Positions 1 to 7,064 of a DNA stretch of 64,000 nt are shown piece by piece. Both the position numbers and the translations under genes were made by a program. The stretch is from NCBI GenBank assembly GCA_964348275.1, contig CAYGBT010000013.1, positions 5,354 through 69,353 on the forward strand, given 5' to 3'. Below the pieces are notes generated by a model. That model searched no databases. It was given only the letters and a program-made list of their open reading frames with translations, and was not told where the DNA came from. Position 1 is the first letter of the stretch, and each line of letters opens with the position of its first letter. The DNA is from CSP1-5 sp964348275 (GTDB taxonomy: Bacteria > Methylomirabilota > Methylomirabilia > Methylomirabilales > CSP1-5).

Positions 1-314
1 GTCAGGATTTCGGGGACGGTGAGGCTCCAAGGGAAGTTGGCGTTTCCGCTTGCCATATTGACCCTCTGTCGGATCGCCGATGCCTCGCGCCGGATGTCTC
101 GGTCCAGCACCCGGACCGACCCCCCGTCGGGGAGCAGGAGGGTGGCCAGAATAGAGAGGAGCGTGGTCTTGCCTGCGCCATTGGGACCCAGGATACCGTA
201 GATCATCCCGGCATTCACAGTGAGGTCGATCTTCCGGAGGGCGACCTTGAGCCGTGGGCGAAAGAACCCACCACGATAGACCTTGAACAGGTCTCGAACC
301 TCGACTACCGCCAT
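1..314 (-). CDS. ABC transporter ATP-binding protein, N-terminal part (gene cut by window edge)
   Basis: The ATG is at 314-312 on the minus strand and the frame stays open to the window edge, giving about 104 residues. The translation opens MAVVEVRDLFKVYRGG and carries a Walker A motif (GPNGAGKTT) near residue 40, as in cytoplasmic ATPase subunits of ABC transporters. After it comes SGNANFPWSLTV where the Q-loop lies, a spacing common in ABC-2 type export ATPases. The permease would be further along the minus strand outside the window, so the substrate cannot be named. The ABC assignment is firm; the ABC-2 subtype is a guess. Confidence 0.85.
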   Translation of the reverse strand, partial: MAVVEVRDLFKVYRGGFFRPRLKVALRKIDLTVNAGMIYGILGPNGAGKTTLLSILATLLLPDGGSVRVLDRDIRREASAIRQRVNMASGNANFPWSLTVPEIL

Positions 315-484
315 GGATACCCCCGGGGTATTGGCCTGATTAATGCAGGGGTGAGAGTATCAAGAACGTTATACGGGATATTGTGGCGCTGCCACTCATC
401 CCCTGTCAAGGGGCCGACGGCTTCGACTTTGCCCGCGAGGGAACCAAGCCGTGTGCCTCTCAGTTTTCCCCTCTCAAGATTCAA

Positions 485-516
485 CGGCAAAAACTGCCGA
501 GGGTTTGTGATATAAT
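485..516 (+). promoter_or_regulatory. Extended -10 promoter with a short hairpin upstream
   Basis: TATAAT at 511-516 is preceded by TG one base upstream (508-509), the extended -10 form. No good -35 is visible. Instead an inverted repeat CGGCA/TGCCG spans 485-499, which could be an operator. Transcription would start around 523, leaving a leader of under 20 bases before the ATG at 540. Confidence 0.55.
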
Positions 517-539
517 AGCGGCCTCTCTTGGAGGGCCTG

Positions 540-1232
540 ATGGATAACAAGAAGGTATTCCTCACCGATCAGTTCGTCCTCAATAATCAATTGCACGAGG
601 ACGACACTAATCGGGTTTACCGGATCATGACCGAATTCGCCGAGGGGTTCGATGTACTCTCTCAGATTTCCCCTGGCGTGGCGATTTTCGGGTCATCCCG
701 CGCGACCCCGCACGACCCGTACTATAGCGTTGCAGAAGGGATTGGTCACCTCCTCGTCCAACATGGATTCGCCATCATGACCGGTGCGGGACCGGGCATC
801 ATGGAGGCTGCGAATAAGGGGGCCCGGGAGGCGGGGGGTCCCTCGATCGGATTGAACATCCAGCTCCCTCTGGGGCAGCCAATCAACCCCTATATCACTA
901 CCCTGCTCAACTTTCGCTACTTCTTTGTTCGAAAGGTCATGTTTGTTCGCTACTCCGTGGCCTTCGTGATCCTGCCAGGTGGATTCGGGACGCTGGACGA
1001 GCTGTTCGAATCAGTCACCTTAATCCAAACCCACAAGATCCACTCCTTCCCGGTGGTGCTGGTGGGGCGGGAGTACTGGCAAGGCCTGCTCGATTGGCTC
1101 CAGGGGACCGCAGTCAAGGAGGGACGAATCACCCCAGACGAGATGGCCATTTTTACCCTGGCCGAAACTCCAGAGGAGGTCCTGACCGTACTCCAACGCG
1201 CCGCCTCTGACCTCCGCCAACCGATACCGTGA
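540..1232 (+). CDS. LOG-family / TIGR00730 Rossmann-fold protein
   Basis: A 230-residue protein with the family signature PGGFGTLDELFE near residue 147 and the upstream glycine-rich segment MTGAGPGIMEAANKGA. Family members are cytosolic nucleotide 5'-monophosphate nucleosidases (the LOG cytokinin-activating type, or PpnN-like); many were once mislabelled lysine decarboxylases. I chose ATG 540 over the in-frame TTG at 528 because GGAGGG at 530-535 sits just upstream of the ATG. It appears to be a single-gene unit with its own extended -10 promoter. Its physiological substrate in this organism cannot be read from sequence. Confidence 0.85.
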   Translation: MDNKKVFLTDQFVLNNQLHEDDTNRVYRIMTEFAEGFDVLSQISPGVAIFGSSRATPHDPYYSVAEGIGHLLVQHGFAIMTGAGPGIMEAANKGAREAGGPSIGLNIQLPLGQPINPYITTLLNFRYFFVRKVMFVRYSVAFVILPGGFGTLDELFESVTLIQTHKIHSFPVVLVGREYWQGLLDWLQGTAVKEGRITPDEMAIFTLAETPEEVLTVLQRAASDLRQPIP

Positions 1233-1437
1233 AGGCGATCCAGGACGGCTGCCTCCAGGCAACTCAGTTCTGTCCAGCTGCCACTCCAGCATCGGCACTC
1301 TCCCTGATTGATCGAGCCTGAAACTCCGGCTCGACCGACCGGACCGAACACAGGGTACCGGAGGTCCCATCGCCAAGACCCGATTTGAGAACCGTTCCCA
1401 CGCAGAAAAGGCGGAAAAGACCTACCCGAAAAGCTTT

Positions 1438-1466
1438 TTGACTTTTTCTGCGCCGCTACCTATAGT
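1438..1466 (+). promoter_or_regulatory. Sigma-70 promoter for archease-rtcB
   Basis: TTGACT at 1438-1443, a 17-base spacer and TATAGT at 1461-1466 are close to consensus. The predicted start near 1473 gives a leader of about 50 bases before the archease ATG at 1523. The preceding 200 bases hold no gene that I can see. A housekeeping-type promoter differs from E. coli, where rtcBA is driven by sigma-54 and RtcR. Confidence 0.7.
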
Positions 1467-1522
1467 TAAAATTGAGGGCGGTGCTGCGAGATCCGGCTGC
1501 GGGGTCAGGGTCGGAGATTCTT

Positions 1523-1948
1523 ATGTCATATCGGTTTCTCGAAGAGGTCGCCATCGCCGATGTGGCCTTCGAAGCGGAGGGACAGACACTCCCCGAGGTC
1601 TTCGAGGCATCGGCGTTAGCCCTCACCGAGGTGATGGTGGAACTGGACGGGCTTCCACCCGCCAGGCTCCACGAGATCGTAGTTACGGGCAAAGATCTGG
1701 AGACCCTCCTTTTCCGCTGGCTCGCAGAACTGATTTTCCTCAAGGATTCGGAAGGTCTCCTCTTCCGCCGATTCGAGATCACCATCCGGGAAGGGCCGGA
1801 GTGGGAGCTTCACGCAGCCGTGTGGGGGGATTCGATCGATTACGAGAAGATGTCGCTCAGGGCAGACGTCAAGGCGGTCACGTACCACCTGTTTACCCTG
1901 GAGCAAACCCCGCATGGATGGAGGGCCCGGGTCGTCCTGGATATCTAA
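1523..1948 (+). CDS. Archease, RtcB ligase cofactor
   Basis: A 141-residue protein, the usual archease length, opening MSYRFLEEVAIADVAFEAEG, with the acidic ends and the WLAELIFLKDSE segment typical of the family. Archease is a small calcium-binding chaperone that promotes guanylation and multiple turnover of the RNA ligase RtcB. The ATG at 1523 follows TCGGAG. A longer in-frame start at 1472 would add 17 residues unlike the family and would overlap the predicted transcription start. rtcB follows after 12 bases, so the pair is one transcript, which strongly supports the call. Confidence 0.92.
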   Translation: MSYRFLEEVAIADVAFEAEGQTLPEVFEASALALTEVMVELDGLPPARLHEIVVTGKDLETLLFRWLAELIFLKDSEGLLFRRFEITIREGPEWELHAAVWGDSIDYEKMSLRADVKAVTYHLFTLEQTPHGWRARVVLDI

Positions 1949-1960
1949 AGGGGTAGGGCC

Positions 1961-3406
1961 ATGGAATTTAAAAAGATCGCTGAGGGCATCTGGGAGGCTC
2001 CTCCGACTGCCAAGGAGGGCATGCTGGTTCCGGCGCGTGTCTACGCCACGGACGATCTCTTCAAGGAAATGGATCGGGGGGTCTTCGAGCAGGTGACCAA
2101 CGTGGCCTGCCTGCCCGGAATCCAGAAGTACGCCATCTGCATGCCTGATGGCCATTGGGGCTATGGCTTCCCCATTGGGGGGGTCGCAGCTATGGATGTG
2201 GCAACGGGGGTCATCTCGCCGGGTGGAATCGGCTTTGACATCAATTGCGGGATGCGTCTGCTTCGGACCAACCTGACCGAGGATGAGGTCAAGCCAAAGC
2301 TCCGGGAGCTGGTGGACCGACTCTTCCATGCGATCCCTTGCGGGGTTGGTACCAAGGGACCCTTGAGGCTGAACGAAGACGAATTTCGAGCGGTGATGGT
2401 TCAAGGGGCTCAAGGTGTCATCCGGCGCGGTTACGGATGGCCAGAGGATGCAGAGCGGATTGAGAACCTTGGACGGATCCCTGGCGCCGATCCCGCCAAA
2501 GTCAGTGCCAAGGCCACCAGTCGAGGGATCAATCAGCTCGGGACGTTAGGGTCCGGCAACCATTACCTCGAGATTCAGGTGATCTACCCCGGCAATGTCT
2601 ATGATCCGGATCTCGCCAAGGCGTTGGGAGTCGACCGCGAGTTTCAGGTCGTGGTGATGTTCCATTGTGGCTCCCGGGGCTTCGGGCATCAGGTCGGGAC
2701 CGACTATTTGGAGATCTTCGGGCGGGCTATGAAGCGGTACGGCATCGCCGTTCGAGATCGGGAGCTTGCCTGCGCACCGTTTTCCTCTCCCGAGGGCCAG
2801 GATTACTTTAAGGCAATGGTGTGTGCGGCAAACTCAGCCTTCGCTAACCGCCAGGTCATTACCCACCGTATCCGAGAGGTCTTTAGTGACATCTTCAGAC
2901 GGGACGCCCGCGATCTCGGCCTGGAGATGATTTACGACGTATGCCACAACATCGCCAAGATCGAGCGATACCGAGTCAATGGCGAAGAAAAGGAGCTGAT
3001 CATTCACCGCAAGGGGGCGACGCGCTCCTTCCCACCGGGGCATTCAGAACTCGCGGAGCGATACCAAGCCATCGGCCAGCCGGTGATCATCGGAGGATCT
3101 ATGGAGACCGGGTCTTATCTCCTCATGGGGACGGCCAAGGCGATGGAGGAGAGCTTCGGGTCCACCGCCCATGGCTCCGGTCGGACCATGTCTCGGGCCG
3201 CCGCGAAGAAAAAGGTCCACGGCCGAGATCTCCTGCAGCGGATGGAACATAAGGGGATCTACGTCCGGGCAGCCTCCTTTGCGGGCGTGGCTGAAGAGGC
3301 CGGGATGGCTTACAAGGACATCTCCGCCGTCGTGGACGCCGTCGAAAGACTAGGGATTTCGAAGAAAGTCGTGCGTCTGCAACCGATCGGCAATATCAAG
3401 GGGTAA
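1961..3406 (+). CDS. rtcB: RNA-splicing ligase RtcB (3'-phosphate/5'-hydroxyl RNA ligase)
   Basis: A 481-residue full-length RtcB. It joins RNA ends bearing 2',3'-cyclic phosphate or 3'-phosphate to 5'-OH using GTP and Mn2+. Visible signatures are the metal-binding FDINCGMRLLRTNL near residue 92, GSGNHYLEIQ near 197, MFHCGSRGFGHQVG near 233, and the C-terminal GSGRTMSRAAAKK containing the guanylated-histidine neighbourhood. ATG 1961 follows AGGGG closely. It sits 12 bases after archease and 16 bases before an unknown small gene, the three forming one operon that ends at the terminator at 3843-3899. Confidence 0.97.
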   Translation: MEFKKIAEGIWEAPPTAKEGMLVPARVYATDDLFKEMDRGVFEQVTNVACLPGIQKYAICMPDGHWGYGFPIGGVAAMDVATGVISPGGIGFDINCGMRLLRTNLTEDEVKPKLRELVDRLFHAIPCGVGTKGPLRLNEDEFRAVMVQGAQGVIRRGYGWPEDAERIENLGRIPGADPAKVSAKATSRGINQLGTLGSGNHYLEIQVIYPGNVYDPDLAKALGVDREFQVVVMFHCGSRGFGHQVGTDYLEIFGRAMKRYGIAVRDRELACAPFSSPEGQDYFKAMVCAANSAFANRQVITHRIREVFSDIFRRDARDLGLEMIYDVCHNIAKIERYRVNGEEKELIIHRKGATRSFPPGHSELAERYQAIGQPVIIGGSMETGSYLLMGTAKAMEESFGSTAHGSGRTMSRAAAKKKVHGRDLLQRMEHKGIYVRAASFAGVAEEAGMAYKDISAVVDAVERLGISKKVVRLQPIGNIKG

Positions 3407-3422
3407 GGGGAAGGAGAGACCT

Positions 3423-3770
3423 GTGGAGAGTAAAGAACTTTTGTACACTTCGTATCGACTGCAGGAACTAAAGACCCTTCTCCCCGAGGGGCTCTCTGGG
3501 GCCGACCTTCAGCGCGTGGAAGCATTGGTCGAGAAGCGAGATGATGTGGGGCTGATCGCCTTCCTCGAGAAGACGAACCTCTCCCCGGAGAGCCGTGAGC
3601 GGCTCCGAATTATCACAGAGGCGCGGCCGATCGCTCTCAAGATCGTATCCCTGTGGCGGGAAATGCCGCTTCGCCACGAAGAGATCGAGACGCAGTACAC
3701 ACACCTGAAGCACCTGAAAGCGGAGTATGATCGGGTCTCGCCCCGACGGGCGGGCGCGGAATTCTTTTAG
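3423..3770 (+). CDS. Unknown 115-residue protein, third gene of the archease-rtcB operon
   Basis: Starts at GTG 3423 after GGAGAGACC, only 16 bases from the rtcB stop, so it is probably co-transcribed. The product is predominantly helical and charged, with heptad-like leucines (SYRLQELKTLLPEG, LKHLKAEYDRV), no cysteines, no signal peptide and no membrane segment. I do not recognise a family. Its position suggests an accessory role in RNA repair, but that is only context. Confidence 0.65.
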   Translation: MESKELLYTSYRLQELKTLLPEGLSGADLQRVEALVEKRDDVGLIAFLEKTNLSPESRERLRIITEARPIALKIVSLWREMPLRHEEIETQYTHLKHLKAEYDRVSPRRAGAEFF

Positions 3771-3842
3771 CAGTCCCCCGTTCTTCGTTGACAGTTCACC
3801 GTTCACGGTTCACGGCTGAAGGGTTATTGGTGCCTCGTGATT

Positions 3843-3899
3843 GGTGACTGGTGCAAACCACTAACCACTACCCACTGACCACCAGTCACCTTTTTTTTT
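3843..3899 (+). terminator. Rho-independent terminator of the rtcB operon, built from a repeat element
   Basis: A perfect 11-base stem (GGTGACTGGTG at 3843-3853, CACCAGTCACC at 3880-3890) is followed directly by nine T residues (3891-3899). The 26-base loop and the upstream 3781-3842 consist of slipped short motifs such as GTTCACGGTTCACGG and ACCACTAACCACTACC. The arms are part of the same low-complexity material, so the terminator seems to have arisen from it. Confidence 0.8.
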
Positions 3900-3928
3900 G
3901 AGCGGTCATCGGTCGTCGGAGATCGAGT

Positions 3929-4960
3929 ATGAGGGCAGTTCGCTTCCACACGCATGGGGATCCCGAAGTCCTCAGGATGGACGAGGTCCCGGACCCCCAG
4001 ATCGCTCAGAACGAGGTTCTGGTGCGGATCAAGGCCTGTGCCTTGAACCATGTGGACCTTTGGCTCCGCCAAGGGCTCCCTGGAGTGAAGGTCCCCCTTC
4101 CCCACATCCCCGGCTGCGATATCGCGGGCGAGGTGGAAGCGGTCGGCGAGCTGTGCACGCGCGTCAAGGTGGGAGAGAAAGTGATGATCTCTCCCGGAAA
4201 GTGTTGCAGGCAGTGTGCCTGCTGCCTCGCGGGTCGAGACAATCTCTGCGCAAGCTATCAGATTTTCGGCGGATACGGGCTCAACGGCGGATACGCTGAG
4301 CTGATTGCGGTCCCGGAGGTTAACATCCTTCCCCTGCCCAAGGGCCTCGACTTCCTGCAGGGCGCGGCTTTCCCGCTCACCTTCCTCACTTCTTGGAATA
4401 TGTTAGTGACATTAGGGAACGTGCAGCCCGGGCAAACGGTCTTGGTCATGGGGGCCGCAAGTGGCGTGGGCGTTGCGGCCATCCAGATAGCGAAACTTTT
4501 CGGTGCCACCGTCATTGCTGCCTCCGGCACCGACGAGAAGCTTGCAAAAGCAAAAGCTCTGGGGGCGGATCACGGGATCAACTATCAAAAACAGACGATT
4601 GCTAACGAGATCAAACAACTTACCGAGCGGCGAGGGATCGACATTATTTTCGAACATGTGGGGGGCGAGACTTGGAAGGAACTCATCCCCATCCTGGCCT
4701 CGGGTGGGACGCTTGTGACCTGTGGGGCCACGGCCGGTCCGATAGCCGAGACGGACATCCGGTACCTCTTCATGCGGCAGCTCCGGATCCAGGGGGCCTA
4801 CATGGGAAACAAGGTTGATCTCTTAACCATGCTGCCGCTGGTGGAGGCCGGAAAGCTCAAGCCAGTGGTAGACCAGGCGCTTCCCCTTTCCGAAGCGCCT
4901 CAGGCCCACCGGATTCTTGAGGAGCGCCGACAGTTCGGCAAGGTCGTTCTCACCATCTAA
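3929..4960 (+). CDS. Zinc-type MDR alcohol dehydrogenase / quinone oxidoreductase family protein
   Basis: A 343-residue medium-chain dehydrogenase/reductase. Residues 1-130 form the GroES-like domain with a structural zinc knuckle (CCRQCACCLAGRDNLC region near residue 92). The Rossmann part carries GAASGVGVAAIQIAK near residue 173. The catalytic-zinc GHE is replaced by GCDIAGEVE, so this may be an NADPH:quinone or crotonyl-CoA-reductase-like member rather than a true alcohol dehydrogenase. Substrate is unknown. It lies just downstream of the rtcB terminator. A glutaredoxin-like selenoprotein begins only 26 bases after its stop, suggesting a shared transcript and possibly linked redox roles. 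Confidence 0.85.
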   Translation: MRAVRFHTHGDPEVLRMDEVPDPQIAQNEVLVRIKACALNHVDLWLRQGLPGVKVPLPHIPGCDIAGEVEAVGELCTRVKVGEKVMISPGKCCRQCACCLAGRDNLCASYQIFGGYGLNGGYAELIAVPEVNILPLPKGLDFLQGAAFPLTFLTSWNMLVTLGNVQPGQTVLVMGAASGVGVAAIQIAKLFGATVIAASGTDEKLAKAKALGADHGINYQKQTIANEIKQLTERRGIDIIFEHVGGETWKELIPILASGGTLVTCGATAGPIAETDIRYLFMRQLRIQGAYMGNKVDLLTMLPLVEAGKLKPVVDQALPLSEAPQAHRILEERRQFGKVVLTI

Positions 4961-4986
4961 ACTGGAACCACCATGGGAGGTCTTCA

Positions 4987-5214
4987 ATGGCGACAGAAGT
5001 CCTGATCTACGGTAAAGACGGCTGACCCTTTACCTCGGCGGCCCGGGAGGAATACGCCAATCGGAATGTTTCTGTTCGCTATATCGATGTCAAAAAGGAC
5101 AAAAAGACCCTGGAGGAAATGCTCACGTTTTCCAAGGGGGTGCGGGAGGTTCCGGTCATCGTTGAAGATAGTAATAAGGTCACGATCGGCTTCGGCGGAA
5201 CGTGAGAAGTATGA
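4987..5214 (+). CDS. Uxx-star family glutaredoxin-like selenoprotein with two Sec codons
   Basis: Read from ATG 4987 (GGGAGG at about 4974-4979), the frame gives MATEVLIYGKDG, then TGA (5023-5025), then PFTSAAREEYANRNVSVRYI and a further run ending VPVIVEDSNKVTIGFGGT. A second in-frame TGA (5203-5205) follows, then Glu, Val and a final TGA stop (5212-5214). Decoding both TGAs as selenocysteine yields a 75-residue glutaredoxin fold with U-P-F-T where glutaredoxins have the CPxC site, and a C-terminal Sec-x-x-stop. As I recall, that tail gives the Uxx-star family its name. Both TGAs are followed by hairpins placed like bacterial SECIS elements, and selA lies in the same window. A pseudogene reading is unlikely because family features continue past the first TGA. 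Confidence 0.88.
5033..5050 (+). promoter_or_regulatory. Putative bacterial SECIS hairpin for the first Sec codon
   Basis: Downstream of TGA 5023, CCTC (5033-5036) pairs with GAGG (5047-5050) and GG (5037-5038) can pair with CC (5043-5044), with GG bulged. The apical loop CGGC places guanines 18-19 bases from the T of the TGA. The loop position fits bacterial SECIS elements (apical G about 19-23), but the stem is short, so this is weaker than the other two. Confidence 0.5.
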
Positions 5215-5230
5215 GGCCAGGGTCCTGGCC
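5215..5230 (+). promoter_or_regulatory. Putative SECIS hairpin for the second Sec codon, lying just past the stop
   Basis: GGCCAG (5215-5220) and CTGGCC (5225-5230) form a perfect 6-bp stem with loop GGTC. The loop's GGT is the motif recognised by SelB in the E. coli fdhF element. The first loop G is base 19 counted from the T of TGA 5203. The hairpin starts immediately after the stop codon at 5212-5214, as needed for a Sec two residues from the C-terminus. Confidence 0.75.
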
Positions 5231-5319
5231 ACCGCTTTCAGGCCGTCCGCCCCTGGGGGGATGCGACGGTCTTTCCTTTCACAAACAAGAGACTGCGAAC
5301 ATCAGACTTCCGAGCGATC

Positions 5320-5772
5320 ATGGATCTAAGTCAAATCGACCTTTACCTCTTTCAAGGATCGGCTCCGCTTTCCCCGCGGGATATTGACCTGCTCCGGACC
5401 CTCGGCGTCCGGGCAGCAGTGGACATGCGGGCCGAGGCTGAATGTTACCCCCCGCTTGAGTGCCTCCTGTGGCTGCCTACGATCGACACCGAGGCCGCTA
5501 CGACCGAACAGCTCACCACCGGGATCCGCTTCATCGATCAGTGCATCAGCCTCGGATGGGGAATATACATCTATTGTCAAGGCGGAATCGGCCGCTCGTC
5601 CATGATGGTCGCGGCCTATCTCATCGGAAAGCGTGGGATGGATGTTAATGCAGCGATCGAGGGCATCCGTAGACGCCGGCCTGTTGCAAACCCATCTCGC
5701 CTCCAATTGCAGGCAGCCGAAATGGCTGGTCTCGCCTACCGCGATGGGACCCAAGGGGGTAAAGACCCGTAA
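5320..5772 (+). CDS. Dual-specificity / tyrosine-phosphatase-like protein
   Basis: A 150-residue cysteine phosphatase. The P-loop CQGGIGRSS (Cys near residue 86) fits the C-x5-R-S/T signature, though a Tyr replaces the usual preceding His (IYCQGG rather than VHC). The TIDTEAATTEQL segment could supply the general-acid Asp. Substrate could be phosphoprotein, phosphoinositide or phosphosugar. It starts 105 bases after the selenoprotein stop on the same strand, with the second SECIS hairpin in between. Oxidation-sensitive phosphatases next to redoxins make functional linkage conceivable, but that is inference. Confidence 0.8.
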   Translation: MDLSQIDLYLFQGSAPLSPRDIDLLRTLGVRAAVDMRAEAECYPPLECLLWLPTIDTEAATTEQLTTGIRFIDQCISLGWGIYIYCQGGIGRSSMMVAAYLIGKRGMDVNAAIEGIRRRRPVANPSRLQLQAAEMAGLAYRDGTQGGKDP

Positions 5773-5832
5773 GGGTCAAGCCGACTCATTGCAGCCGTTG
5801 CGTCCTCGGCCACCTTACTCCCTGCCTAGATC

Positions 5833-6222
5833 CTACTCTGCTTCGTCAGGCCAGCGCCTCATTCCGTAAAGGCCGGTCTTGAGCACCTTCAGCGCCAGCA
5901 GTCCGCACTTGAGTCGAATCGGGCTGAGTGGCACGCCCAAGGCTTCGAGCATTTCTTCCTTGCTGAAGGTCCTGATCCGCTCCAGAGAAGCTCCCTTAAT
6001 CTTTTCGGTCAGGATCGATGCTGCCGCCGTACTGATGGCGCAGCCCTCCCCCTTGAAGCGGACAGCGGTCACATGGTCGTCGGAAAGCTTGAGATCGATT
6101 CGGATTCGATCCCCGCAGAGCGGGTTGTCCTCCTCATTGGTGAAATCCGGATCCTCCAGCGTTCCAAAGTTGCGCGGTCTCTTATAATGATCCAAAATGA
6201 ATTCCCGATAAAAGTCGTCCAT
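5833..6222 (-). CDS. SufU-type Fe-S scaffold / sulfur-transfer protein, second copy
   Basis: A 129-residue member of the SufU/IscU family. It has the three conserved cysteines in NPLCGD (about residue 36), GEGCAISTA (about 61) and RLKCGLLALKVL, plus the acidic Asp after the first. It is shorter than the copy at 7065-7517 and lies last in the suf operon, after a ferredoxin and a 168-base gap. SufU proteins bind zinc and accept persulfide from SufS, or act as scaffold. The two copies share the N-terminal pattern (H-x-K-x-P-R-N-F) but differ clearly, so they are not a recent duplication. A specialised role is possible. Confidence 0.88.
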   Translation of the reverse strand: MDDFYREFILDHYKRPRNFGTLEDPDFTNEEDNPLCGDRIRIDLKLSDDHVTAVRFKGEGCAISTAAASILTEKIKGASLERIRTFSKEEMLEALGVPLSPIRLKCGLLALKVLKTGLYGMRRWPDEAE

Positions 6223-6390
6223 GTCCTCCGGTCCCCAAGACCTTCCGCACCTCAGACATGCCAGGAGCCTCTATCGTTCCTTGATAGCATTATCATAACG
6301 GAAAAAGTGACATGCAGGAGGCGAATGGCCCCTCGGAATTCCATGGTGGGTGGGTCCCTTCTGATTGGTCACACCAAGAGAGAGACTAAG

Positions 6391-6636
6391 TCACGGGACG
6401 AGTTGGTTACCCTTCTCATCGATGACGATCAGGGCATCTACCGGACAGACACTACACGCGTCGATCAACCGTTCCCGCTCAATCTCCGGGACGCTTTCCT
6501 TAAATTCGCAGATGTTCTCGCTGTCGAATTCGAAGAGCTCCGGTCCAACTTTCATGCAGTTCGAAGTGCTCATGCAGAGCGACCGGTCGATGCGGATCGT
6601 GAGATCGTTTACTTTCCGTTCGACGAAATCCTCGAT
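6391..6636 (-). CDS. Small single-cluster ferredoxin in the suf operon, apparent ATC start
   Basis: Roughly 81 residues. Cysteines in LCMSTSNCMKVGPELFEF and DACSVCPVDALIV give one [4Fe-4S] or [3Fe-4S] site of the type common in small redox-partner ferredoxins. No ATG, GTG or TTG occurs in frame after the preceding gene's stop at 6698. The only position well placed behind the strong ribosome-binding site AAAGGAGGG (complement of 6643-6651) is ATC at 6636-6634, six bases downstream. The longer frame from 6768 overlaps sufT by 71 bases with unlike sequence. It may supply electrons for cluster assembly. Confidence 0.75.
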   Translation of the reverse strand: MEDFVERKVNDLTIRIDRSLCMSTSNCMKVGPELFEFDSENICEFKESVPEIERERLIDACSVCPVDALIVIDEKGNQLVP

Positions 6637-6697
6637 GACTGTCCCTCCTTTCGCACGCCTTGTGCGCGACCGGTGATGTCCTTGACTGCTTGCCCGC

Positions 6698-7024
6698 TCA
6701 CAAGAAACCCAACTCGAGTTTCGCCGCTTCGGACATCCGTGATGGATCCCAGGGGGGATCGAAGACAACGTCCACCTTGATATCGTTGACGCCGGGAATG
6801 GCCTTTACCTTGTCGCGCACTTCCGCCGGCAACGTTGCCGCCGCTGGACAGTTGGGTGAGGTGAGGGTCATTTGAATCTCAACATCGCCGGTCGGCGCCA
6901 CCTTTATTTCGTAGATCAATCCCAGCTCGTAAATGTTTACCGGAATTTCCGGATCAAAGACGGTACGCAGGGCCTCGCTGACCTGCGCTTCGATCACCAG
7001 TGAATTGGCCGACCTGATGTCCAT
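6698..7024 (-). CDS. sufT: SufT / MIP18-family (DUF59) Fe-S maturation protein
   Basis: A 108-residue DUF59 protein with the family hallmark DPEIPVNIYELGLIYEI at residues 24-40 and the conserved cysteine in LTSPNCPAAATLP (about 59). Such proteins help transfer Fe-S clusters to apoproteins; the SufT label follows from its place inside a SUF operon. It begins 40 bases after sufU with AGGAGG upstream. The C-terminal half keeps the DPPWDPSRMSEAAKLELG signature seen in bacterial SufT/PaaD relatives. Assignment to the family is secure; the client proteins are unknown. Confidence 0.9.
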   Translation of the reverse strand: MDIRSANSLVIEAQVSEALRTVFDPEIPVNIYELGLIYEIKVAPTGDVEIQMTLTSPNCPAAATLPAEVRDKVKAIPGVNDIKVDVVFDPPWDPSRMSEAAKLELGFL

Positions 7025-7064
7025 AGACCTCCTCCTGCCTCGTTATGCCGGCACCCTATCCGGC

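Noticed and set aside
4987..5022. Reading TGA 5023 as a true stop, making a 12-residue peptide or a pseudogene
   Set aside because: The frame beyond TGA continues with glutaredoxin-like sequence to the expected length and the TGA sits exactly at the redox-site Cys position.
6073..6780. A 235-codon plus-strand frame across the ferredoxin and sufU2 region
   Set aside because: It lies antisense to sufT, ferredoxin and the second sufU; composition is arginine/serine-rich as expected from a shadow.
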